Positions 1 through 5,298 of a DNA stretch of 5,333 bases are shown here, piece by piece. The stretch's first letter is position 1. Each line of letters starts with the position of its first letter. Location: assembly GCA_910585505.1 (NCBI GenBank), contig CAJUFF010000167.1, positions 1-5,333 on the forward strand. Direction: 5' to 3'. The notes under the pieces were generated by a model. That model saw only the letters and a list, made by a program, of their open reading frames with translations. It was not told the origin of the DNA and did not search any database. The DNA comes from an uncultured Ruminiclostridium sp. (GTDB lineage: Bacteria; Bacillota; Clostridia; Oscillospirales; Ruminococcaceae). Position numbers and translations under genes: made by a program.

Positions 1-577
1 ATTTGTTCCTTGATATTCTTTTCTTTCCTAAAAAGTAAATGCTGTTGCCCTGGGGTTCGGAATCAAGAAAAACAAAAACATTGTCGGAAGCCGCCGATGT
101 TGTTTTTGCCGTTGTAACGGAAGGAGGAGGCGTTGTTGTGGGAACGGCGGGTTTGGCGGTAACTGTCGGAGCGGTTGTCACAGCATGTGTCGTTTTGGAA
201 ACGGCGTATGCGGCAGTTGTCACGACGGGCGCGGGAAGAGTTGTTCCGACGGTTTCCGAGGGAGCCGTGAATGTTGCCGCCGGCGTGATTTCCGTTGTTT
301 TTTCGGAAGCGGTTTCCTCGGATTCTTCCGTAACCGACTCGTATGTCTCCAACGTTGTTTCCGAGGCGGGGAGAGTGTCCTCCGGCTTAGCGGTATCCGA
401 GTCGGATTCCTGCGCGGAGGATTCGGACTCGGTTAAGGAGACGGTTGCTTCGGTGCTTAAAGATGTCGGTGAGGCAGTTGTTACTTCCGAATCGTTGGTG
501 GAGGAGCAGGAAACAAAGGAAAGAAGCATTGCCGGAATTATCAAAGAGGCAATGATTTTTTTGGTACTTTTTTTCAT
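1..577 (-). CDS. Lipoprotein with Ser/Thr/Glu-rich linker, C-terminal part outside window (partial)
   Basis: This reading frame starts at ATG 577-575 and stays open to the window edge, giving 192 residues with no stop. The start is supported by AAAGGG at 586-591, 8 bases upstream. Residues 1-24 form a lipoprotein signal: basic MKKSTKK, a hydrophobic core with PAMLL, then Cys24 followed by Ser-Ser. The -3 residue is Phe rather than the usual Leu, so the lipobox is imperfect. Residues 25 to about 95 are rich in Ser, Glu and Asp; 96 to about 164 are rich in Thr, Ala, Pro and Val. From about 165 the composition changes to a folded-looking sequence (SDNVFVFLDSEPQGNSIYF), then a basic stretch ending KKRISRNK. 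I do not recognise this domain, and it is not the GH5 sequence of the gene upstream. The signal and linker design match the neighbouring GH5 lipoprotein, so a surface-anchored, possibly carbohydrate-active protein is inferred. It lies 106 bases after the GH5 stop with no clear terminator between. Confidence 0.85.
   Translation of the reverse strand, partial: MKKSTKKIIASLIIPAMLLSFVSCSSTNDSEVTTASPTSLSTEATVSLTESESSAQESDSDTAKPEDTLPASETTLETYESVTEESEETASEKTTEITPAATFTAPSETVGTTLPAPVVTTAAYAVSKTTHAVTTAPTVTAKPAVPTTTPPPSVTTAKTTSAASDNVFVFLDSEPQGNSIYFLGKKRISRNK
86..505 (-). repeat. Low-complexity linker coding segment of the partial lipoprotein
   Basis: This segment encodes residues 25-164 of the partial lipoprotein. 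It uses a restricted alphabet, mostly Thr, Ser, Glu, Ala, Val and Pro. The membrane-proximal half is acidic and the distal half is nearly uncharged with TTTPPP- and TTA-type runs. It has no exact tandem unit, so it is a low-complexity tether rather than a periodic repeat. Confidence 0.8.
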
Positions 578-683
578 AATATTGTCCCTTTCAAAATTAT
601 TGGGGTTTAATAAACATTTTTTACTTTGTAAAGCGTGTTTTTTTAATAGGCTGTAAGCTGCGCTTTAGAGTTTGTATTTATCT

Positions 684-2234
684 TCACGATTTGGCAGCAA
701 GTATCTGTCTGAGCAATTCGCCGTCCTTGAACTTGCACTGCTGTCTGTCATAAAAAACATTTGTAATATCCCACAGTACGGGACAAATCTGTCTGCTGTA
801 CGCTTCTTTTGCCACGGAGGACAGGAAAAGCCTTATCATTTCCGGCGTCTTGTTTCCCGTAGAAACTCCGTATTCACCCATAATCACGGGAATGCCCTTG
901 TCGATAAAATGAGCCTTTACCTTATTCAGATTATCGGTAAGCTCCTTAACGTCCTCTGCGCTGCCCCAGTCCGTTTTGGCTTTTCCCCAGTCCGCGTCCT
1001 CTTCCAGAATGCAGAAGGTGGAGGGGGTATAATAATGAACGGAAACCGCACAGCGGTTTTCCTTATCGGAGGGCATCACGAAAAGACTGTCGCAGGTAAG
1101 TTCGATATCGGTGTTGTAGCCCGCTATCAGAAGATGACGCTTAGGGTTGTTTCCGCCTGCGGAACGCACTATATCCACAAACTTCTGGTTAATTTCGTTA
1201 AGTATGCCGAAGGATTCCGCCTTTCCGTTTGTACTTCCGCTCCATCTGTTCCAGAGGGATTCCCAGCCGCCTTCTTCGTTCAGGGATTCAAACATCAGCT
1301 TGTCGGGATAATCCTTGAAAGCTTCCGAAATCTGTTCCCATATTCTGGTATACTTTTTCATGCACTTTTCCTTGTTGGTGGGAAATTCGCTCCACCAGCC
1401 GCTGTCATAGTGAATATTCACTATTGCGTACATTCCGCTGTCGAGGGTCCAATCAACGATTTGCTTTACTCTTGCCATATAGTCGGGATGGATGGTGTAG
1501 TCAGCGCTCATAAGGTTTGACCATGCCACGGGGATTCTAAGAACTCCGAAGCCGCATTTCGCATAGCCTTTTATAATATCCTCTGTGATTATCGGGCTGC
1601 CCCACGCGGTTTCAAAGGAGGATACGGTAGGATTTGAAATCCATGTTACATGGCATGATTCAAGGGTGTTGCCCAGATTGATGCCCACTCCCATTTCCCT
1701 TACAAGCTCCATGGTGGTGATCTGTCTCATTCCGCTTACGGGCGAGGTTGTGGGCGCCGAAGCGGTTTCGGCGGGCTTTGTGGTGGTTGCCGCGGTGGTA
1801 GCAGCAGCGGCGCTCGTGGTAGTTGCCTCCGTGGTTTTAGTGGCGGTGGAGGTAGCTTCCGCCGTAGTTGTTGCAGCGGTTGTGGTTGTTGTCGCCGATG
1901 TGGCGGCGGTGGTCGAAGCCGTTGTGGTTTCCTCGGCGAAAGTGGTCGTCTCTTCGGAAGAAACTTCGGAGAATTCGGTAGTTTCTTCCGTTTCCTCCGT
2001 CTTGGTGGTTTCCGAAGTTTTCTCGGTTTTTTCAGTTTGGGTATTCTCGGAGGAAGAGTCCACAGCGGAGCTTTCCTCCGAAACCTGTTCAGATTCCTCA
2101 GGAGTTGTGACATCTACCGTAACCTCCGCAGGAGTCGTTATCTCAGCATCGCTTTCCGAAGAACAGGCGGCGGAGGTTAAGAGCATTGCCGGAACCATAA
2201 TAGCGGCAATAAGCTTTTTTAAATTCAGATTCAT
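684..2234 (-). CDS. GH5 endo-beta-glycanase lipoprotein with long Thr/Glu-rich linker
   Basis: A predicted surface-anchored endo-acting glycoside hydrolase of family 5, 516 residues. Residues 1-24 are a lipoprotein signal (basic start, hydrophobic core with VPAMLL, Cys24 in TSAAC). Residues 25-168 are a linker: an acidic Glu/Ser/Thr half, then an almost uncharged Thr/Ala half. The catalytic TIM barrel spans about 169-516. Visible GH5 landmarks are GINLGNTLE (184-192), ETAWG (208-212), LRIPV with Arg233, NIHYD with His275, FESLNEE with proposed acid/base Glu320, VSVHYY with His400 and Tyr401, IMGEYG with proposed nucleophile Glu454, and LWD with Trp488. The GINLGNTLE/ETAWG pattern resembles subfamily GH5_4, whose members act on beta-glucan, xyloglucan, cellulose derivatives or xylan; the exact substrate is inferred only. 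The start at 2234 is preferred over an in-frame ATG at 2381 because AAAGGA lies 6 bases upstream and the signal peptide begins here. Its catalytic domain is about 80% identical to the upstream GH5, by ungapped hand count. Confidence 0.95.
   Translation of the reverse strand: MNLNLKKLIAAIMVPAMLLTSAACSSESDAEITTPAEVTVDVTTPEESEQVSEESSAVDSSSENTQTEKTEKTSETTKTEETEETTEFSEVSSEETTTFAEETTTASTTAATSATTTTTAATTTAEATSTATKTTEATTTSAAAATTAATTTKPAETASAPTTSPVSGMRQITTMELVREMGVGINLGNTLESCHVTWISNPTVSSFETAWGSPIITEDIIKGYAKCGFGVLRIPVAWSNLMSADYTIHPDYMARVKQIVDWTLDSGMYAIVNIHYDSGWWSEFPTNKEKCMKKYTRIWEQISEAFKDYPDKLMFESLNEEGGWESLWNRWSGSTNGKAESFGILNEINQKFVDIVRSAGGNNPKRHLLIAGYNTDIELTCDSLFVMPSDKENRCAVSVHYYTPSTFCILEEDADWGKAKTDWGSAEDVKELTDNLNKVKAHFIDKGIPVIMGEYGVSTGNKTPEMIRLFLSSVAKEAYSRQICPVLWDITNVFYDRQQCKFKDGELLRQILAAKS
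1731..2162 (-). repeat. Low-complexity Thr/Ala/Glu linker coding segment of the long GH5
   Basis: This segment encodes residues 25-168 of the long GH5 lipoprotein. Residues 25 to about 104 carry most of the Glu and Asp, mixed with Ser and Thr. Residues 105-168 are almost only Thr, Ala and Ser with a few Lys, Glu and Pro. The closely related upstream GH5 lacks this segment: there the catalytic domain begins six residues after the lipidation Cys. The segment reads as a Val-rich open frame on the opposite strand, which is an artefact of its composition. Confidence 0.9.
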
Positions 2235-2240
2235 ATGTAA

Positions 2241-2246
2241 TCCTTT
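2241..2246 (-). promoter_or_regulatory. Ribosome binding site that fixes the long GH5 start
   Basis: AAAGGA lies 6 bases before ATG 2234-2232. An in-frame ATG at 2381 would add 49 residues, but these would be read from the palindromic intergenic element and would bury the signal peptide. This site therefore decides the start. The same AAAGG-type site precedes the other two lipoprotein genes. Confidence 0.85.
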
Positions 2247-2257
2247 CAAAAAATGTG

Positions 2258-2283
2258 GGGACAAGCACAAATAAAGTGCTCCC
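2258..2283 (-). promoter_or_regulatory. Leader hairpin upstream of the long GH5
   Basis: In the 5' leader, AGCAC (2264-2268) and GTGCT (2276-2280) can pair around a 7-base AT loop. GGG (2258-2260) and CCC (2281-2283) can extend the stem past a 3-base bulge. The same block, with 22 of 25 bases identical plus one inserted base, occurs at 3707-3731 before the other GH5 gene, at nearly the same distance from its start (29 versus 31 bases). It may be a protein-binding site or mRNA element kept after gene duplication, or merely duplicated sequence that has not yet diverged. Confidence 0.45.
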
Positions 2284-2290
2284 AAATAAT

Positions 2291-2449
2291 AACCTGTCCA
2301 CATAGGAATTGGTGCGTGGATTTTTGAGCAGATTTTGCCGGGGACAAGGCAAAATTTTGCAGGCTTGCTGTCGCAAGTCAAGAAATTTTAACGCAGTCAT
2401 CGGTAAAATGTGCCAAAAAGACGCGTGCCAATTCCTATGTGGGCAGGTT
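2291..2449. repeat. 159-bp imperfect palindrome, MITE-like or long-hairpin element
   Basis: The ends 2291-2312 and 2428-2449 are inverted copies matching at 21 of 22 bases, with the shared core CCAATTCCTATGTGG on the right arm. The symmetry continues inward (2313-2345 against 2396-2427, with one bulged base at 2327 and scattered mismatches) to a central hairpin, 2362-2368 pairing with 2373-2379 around the loop TGTC. Seven of the imperfect positions would be G-U pairs if the plus strand were transcribed, against about three on the minus strand. AAATA occurs on both sides (2284-2288 and 2452-2456) and could be a target-site duplication, though in AT-rich DNA this may be chance. It carries no transposase. 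It may be a non-autonomous mobile element, an mRNA-stabilising or attenuating hairpin, or a structured RNA; the sequence does not decide. Confidence 0.75.
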
Positions 2450-2477
2450 CTAAATATATAACGTTCAAGACATAGCT

Positions 2478-2522
2478 TGCCGGCGCTGTCCGTTGAATAA
2501 GCACCGAGGGGCAGTGCCAGCA
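2478..2522. repeat. Second intergenic hairpin beside the palindrome
   Basis: Bases 2478-2491 can pair with 2509-2522: 11 Watson-Crick pairs, 2 G-U pairs on the plus strand and one mismatch, around a 17-base loop. It is much richer in GC than the DNA around it. It lies 26 bases after the GH5 stop at 2548 when read on the minus strand, but no U-tract follows, so it is a poor intrinsic terminator. Together with the 159-bp palindrome it fills most of the 313-base gap between the GH5 genes. The rest of the gap (2450-2477 and 2523-2547) is plain AT-rich DNA in which I see no gene and no convincing promoter. Confidence 0.5.
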
Positions 2523-2547
2523 TACAGCAATTATTGATACAAGATTT

Positions 2548-3675
2548 TTATGACTTTGCCGCCATCATCTGCTCAAGAAGGAGATCGTCCTTGAATTTAC
2601 ACTGGCTTCTGTCGTAGAAAACATCGGTGATATCCCAAAGAACGGGGCAAAGCTGTCTGTCATATGCTTCCTTGGTTACGGAAGAAAGGAAAAGCCTGAT
2701 TGTTTCGGGGGTCTTGTTTCCCGTGGCGACGCCGTATTCGCCTATAATTACGGGAATTCCCTTGTCGATAAAGGCGGTTTTCAGTTTGTCGAGATTCTCC
2801 TTAAGGAAAGCCACGTCTTCTTCGCTGCCCCATTCGGACTGCGCTTTTCCCCAGGAAACATCTTCCTCTATGATACAGAAGGTGGAGGGAGTATAATAGT
2901 GAACCGAAACGGCGCAGCGGTTCTCGCTGTCGGTGGGCATTACAAAAAGCGGGTCGCAGGTAAGATCAATATCCGTATTGTAGCCCGCGATAAGAAGGTG
3001 ACGCTTGGGGTTGTTTCCGCCTGCGGCGCGAACTATATCCACAAATTTCTGATTTATTTCGTTCAGAAGATTGAAGGAATCGGCTTTCCCGTCCGTGCTG
3101 CCGCTCCATCTGCTCCACATTGACTCCCAGCCGCCTTCCTCGTTAAGGGACTCAAACATAAGCGTGTCGGGGTAATCCTTAAATTCTTCGGTGATTTGCT
3201 CCCAGATGCGGGTGTATTTTTTCATACACTCTTCTTTTTCGGTGGGGAACTTGCTGAACCAGCCGTTGTCGTAGTGAACGTTGACAATGGCGTACATTCC
3301 GCTTTCAAGTGTCCAGTCAGTGATCTGCTTTACTCTTGCCATATAGTCGGGATGAATGGTGTAGTCTTCATCCATAAGGTTAGACCACGCGACGGGTATT
3401 CTGAGTACGCCGAATCCGCAATCAGCGTAGCCTTTAATTATTTCCCGGGTAATTATCGGACTGCCCCATGCGGTTTCGTAGCCCGATACGCCGTTATCCT
3501 TGCTTATCCAGCTTCCGCAGGATTCGAGAGTGTTGCCCAGATTGATGCCAAGCCCCATATCTCTTACCAGTTCCATGGTGGTTATTTCCCTCATGGATTC
3601 CCCTTTTGAGCAGGAGGTGGAGGTGAAAAGCATTACTGGTACCATAAGCGCCGAAATCAGCTTTTTAATTTTCAT
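2548..3675 (-). CDS. GH5 endo-beta-glycanase lipoprotein, short-tether form
   Basis: A predicted membrane-anchored family 5 glycoside hydrolase of 375 residues. Residues 1-22 are a lipoprotein signal (MKIKKL, hydrophobic core with MVPVMLF, Cys22 in STSC; the -3 residue is Ser, so the lipobox is atypical). The catalytic barrel begins at about residue 28, almost directly after the anchor, with no linker. Landmarks are GINLGNTLE (43-51), ETAWG (67-71), Arg92 in LRIPV, His134 in VNVHYD, proposed acid/base Glu179 in FESLNEE, His259 and Tyr260 in VSVHYY, proposed nucleophile Glu313 in IIGEYG, and Trp347. All expected active-site residues are present, so it should be active. AAAGGA at 3686-3691 lies 10 bases before the start. 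It begins 57 bases after the GH43 stop with no terminator, so co-transcription is likely. The sequence resembles GH5_4; beta-glucan, xyloglucan or xylan are candidate substrates. It is a tandem paralogue of the gene at 684-2234, with about 279 of 348 catalytic-domain residues identical. Confidence 0.95.
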   Translation of the reverse strand: MKIKKLISALMVPVMLFTSTSCSKGESMREITTMELVRDMGLGINLGNTLESCGSWISKDNGVSGYETAWGSPIITREIIKGYADCGFGVLRIPVAWSNLMDEDYTIHPDYMARVKQITDWTLESGMYAIVNVHYDNGWFSKFPTEKEECMKKYTRIWEQITEEFKDYPDTLMFESLNEEGGWESMWSRWSGSTDGKADSFNLLNEINQKFVDIVRAAGGNNPKRHLLIAGYNTDIDLTCDPLFVMPTDSENRCAVSVHYYTPSTFCIIEEDVSWGKAQSEWGSEEDVAFLKENLDKLKTAFIDKGIPVIIGEYGVATGNKTPETIRLFLSSVTKEAYDRQLCPVLWDITDVFYDRSQCKFKDDLLLEQMMAAKS

Positions 3676-3706
3676 TTTCTGCTTTTCCTTTCATAATACA
3701 ATAATA

Positions 3707-3731
3707 AGCACAAGATAAGTGCCCCAAATAA
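3707..3731 (-). promoter_or_regulatory. Leader element before the short GH5, copy of that at 2264-2289
   Basis: GCAC (3708-3711) and GTGC (3719-3722) can pair around a 7-base loop, and CCCAAATAA follows at 3723-3731, exactly as upstream of the other GH5. The four-pair stem is too weak to be a terminator alone. The block starts 31 bases before the ATG and ends just short of the GH43 stop at 3733. The conservation could mean a shared regulatory role or simply recent duplication. Confidence 0.4.
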
Positions 3732-3732
3732 A

Positions 3733-5055
3733 TCACTTTTTAAATATAATTGATATAAGATCAAAAAGATTTCTGTCGTCAAACACATGAGCAAACCACT
3801 CTTTATAGGGGTGATTCACCTTTAAAAATACGCTGTGACGACCGCAGACATTTTCCACCACCGCTTTATATTCGCCGTCATGTGTGCCTATTTCGCAAAC
3901 GCCTATTTCCTTCCCGTTCTCATCGTCGCCGTCTATCATTATATGAATCTCGGCGGGACAGCCTAAGCCGGTTACTAAAGCGGAAAATTCCATGGTTTTG
4001 CTGGAATAGTCGTCTCCGAAATCGAAATATTTGAAGCCTATCACGCTTCCCGTTTTTATGTTGGTAACAACACGGGTAAAGCTGTCTTTTTCGGTGACAA
4101 GGCACTTGCCCTTAAGAACGCAGGCAATCTCGGCTGGGGTTATCTTATAGGGGTTCAAAGACTCCTCAAAACCCAACGAGGTCATTTCTACCTGGGGTAT
4201 GGTGCCGTCGGGGAGTATTTCTATCTTTTCGGCACAGGCGCGGCGGGACATTATGCTGCCGTTGGTCATTCTGTGATAGAAAACATACCACTGTCCGTTT
4301 ATCTGACAAACGGAGCCGTGATCGTTTCCGCCGGGGTAATCTATTCCGTTGTCAATAATGGTTCCCATATGCTTGAAGGGTCCCTTCGGGCTGTCCGAAA
4401 TGGCATATTCGAGGCGGCTGCCTATTCTCGGAGAATAAATAAGGTAATATTTTCCGTTGATCTTTCGGGGTGAGCTTGCCTCAAAGAAACAGGCGGGATC
4501 GGTGCCCTTGGGGATCATATCCTCTATATAGGATCCTTTTATTATTTCGCACATATTTTCGGGGTTAATCTCGTTAAAATGGGACTTTTCAAAGCCGTAA
4601 TATATGTATACTTTTCCGTCGTCGTCCACTAAAACGCCCGCGTCATTGAAAATACCTTCGTCACCCGCGTCCGCTTCGTCATAGCGGTAGTTATCCAGAA
4701 GCTTAAAGGGTCCTTCCGGTCTGTCGCTTACTCCCACACAGCCCTTAGACGCAACAATATAGGCGTAAAGGTAATATTTTCCGTTATTGCATACAACGTC
4801 GGGGGCAAAAAGCTCACGATCCGTCCATGGTGTGTCGGAGTCATGGTCGCGATCGGGGCGGGTATGGAAGCTGTCTCCGTGACACTGCCAGTTATTCAGA
4901 TCGTTTACGGAAGCCGACCATACCTTGAGCTTGAAATCGCAAAAGCTTTCACAGCTTACGCGGTCGTGAGAGCCGTACAGATACACTCGGTCGCCGAACA
5001 CCCTCGGCTCACCGTCGGGAATATATTCCCAGAGGGGAAGAATAGGATTGGGCAT
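3733..5055 (-). CDS. GH43 beta-xylosidase / alpha-L-arabinofuranosidase-like enzyme with CBM6-like domain
   Basis: A predicted inverting glycoside hydrolase of family 43, 440 residues. Known GH43 activities include beta-xylosidase and alpha-L-arabinofuranosidase; which applies here is not decided. The five-bladed propeller covers about residues 1-300. Expected catalytic residues are visible: base Asp14 in IPDGEPRVF, pKa modulator Asp138 in NDAGVLVDDDG, acid Glu192 in FFEASSPRKINGKYYLIYS, and His246 in GNDHGSV, which in the family sits at the active-site metal. Residues about 305-415 look like a CBM6-type beta-sandwich (FKYFDFGDDY, a VTG..CPAEIHIMIDG segment, a GRHSVFLKV strand), possibly shortened. 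No signal peptide is present (MPNPILPLWEY), so the enzyme is probably cytoplasmic and acts on imported oligosaccharides. AAGGAGA at 5061-5067 precedes the start by 5 bases. It is the first gene after the terminator at 5233-5276 and the likely head of an operon with the GH5 genes. Confidence 0.93.
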   Translation of the reverse strand: MPNPILPLWEYIPDGEPRVFGDRVYLYGSHDRVSCESFCDFKLKVWSASVNDLNNWQCHGDSFHTRPDRDHDSDTPWTDRELFAPDVVCNNGKYYLYAYIVASKGCVGVSDRPEGPFKLLDNYRYDEADAGDEGIFNDAGVLVDDDGKVYIYYGFEKSHFNEINPENMCEIIKGSYIEDMIPKGTDPACFFEASSPRKINGKYYLIYSPRIGSRLEYAISDSPKGPFKHMGTIIDNGIDYPGGNDHGSVCQINGQWYVFYHRMTNGSIMSRRACAEKIEILPDGTIPQVEMTSLGFEESLNPYKITPAEIACVLKGKCLVTEKDSFTRVVTNIKTGSVIGFKYFDFGDDYSSKTMEFSALVTGLGCPAEIHIMIDGDDENGKEIGVCEIGTHDGEYKAVVENVCGRHSVFLKVNHPYKEWFAHVFDDRNLFDLISIIFKK

Positions 5056-5108
5056 ATCGTTCTCCTTTTTTGTTTATTTAGTTTATTTTTTTTGGGATTT
5101 ATAAAATT

Positions 5109-5137
5109 ATTGTATCATATTTTGTTTTTTTAGGCAA
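5109..5137 (-). promoter_or_regulatory. Candidate sigma-A-type promoter for the GH43-GH5 operon
   Basis: On the minus strand TTGCCT (5132-5137, 4 of 6 to the -35 consensus) is followed after exactly 17 bases by TACAAT (5109-5114, 5 of 6 to the -10 consensus). TG one base upstream of the -10 makes an extended -10. Transcription would begin near 5102, leaving a 5' leader of about 45 bases before the GH43 start. The region is AT-rich, so chance matches are possible, but spacing and context are good. Confidence 0.6.
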
Positions 5138-5141
5138 CAGA

Positions 5142-5178
5142 TTTTTTGCAATAGAAAAAATTTTTTAATTGCAAAAAA
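5142..5178. promoter_or_regulatory. A-tract inverted repeat upstream of the -35, possible operator or UP element
   Basis: TTTTTTGCAAT (5142-5152) and ATTGCAAAAAA (5168-5178) are perfect 11-bp inverted copies around a 15-base AT-only spacer except for one G, itself containing AAAAAATTTTTT. It lies four bases upstream of the proposed -35. The position fits an activator site or an A-tract UP element. A related half-site, TTTTTGCGCAT, lies at 5191-5201. No regulator gene is in the window, so no partner can be named. Confidence 0.45.
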
Positions 5179-5232
5179 ACAAAACATATATTTTTGCGCA
5201 TGGTTAATTTATCACACATATTATATTTTTAC

Positions 5233-5276
5233 AATAAAAAACTCTCATTGGAAACATAAAATGTTTCCAATGAGAG
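5233..5276 (-). terminator. Strong rho-independent terminator of an upstream gene
   Basis: The arms 5242-5257 (CTCTCATTGGAAACAT) and 5261-5276 are perfect 16-bp complements around the loop AAA/TTT at 5258-5260. On the minus strand the stem is followed by TTTTTTATTG (5241-5232). On the plus strand no T-run follows, so it acts in the minus direction only. It separates the GH43 operon from whatever lies beyond 5333. Confidence 0.92.
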
Positions 5277-5298
5277 CATAAACGGATATTCTAAAGGT

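Noticed and set aside
39..656. Long plus-strand open frame rich in Val and Gly, with a hydrophobic stretch near its end
   Set aside because: It is the antisense shadow of the Thr/Ser-rich linker of the partial lipoprotein: Thr and Ala codons read backwards give Val and Gly. It has no ribosome binding site and the minus-strand frame has a clear signal peptide.
578..683. Terminator or promoter between the long GH5 and the partial lipoprotein
   Set aside because: TTTAC and GTAAA (620-632) and AAAGCG/CGCTTT (630-666) can pair, but the stems are weak or widely spaced and no U-tract follows on the minus strand. No -35/-10 pair with acceptable spacing was found.
1736..2113. Minus-strand Arg/Pro/Lys-rich open frame
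   Set aside because: It is a frame-shifted reading of the Thr/Ala/Glu linker, not a basic protein.
1585..2274. Plus-strand Val/Ala-rich open frame that could look like a membrane protein
   Set aside because: It is antisense to the long GH5 linker and signal peptide; the composition is explained by the linker codons.
2235..2381. N-terminal extension of the long GH5 to an in-frame ATG at 2381
   Set aside because: The added 49 residues would come from the palindrome and leader, would precede a complete lipoprotein signal, and lack a good ribosome binding site, whereas the ATG at 2234 has one.
2143..2523. Minus-strand 126-residue open frame covering the gap between the GH5 genes
   Set aside because: It spans the palindrome and overlaps the real GH5 start in another frame. 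It has no family resemblance I can name, and openness here is better explained by chance in a repeat element.
5056..5241. Riboswitch or T-box in the GH43 upstream region
   Set aside because: The stretch is almost wholly A and T, and the leader after the proposed start is only about 45 bases, too short and unstructured for a known riboswitch class.
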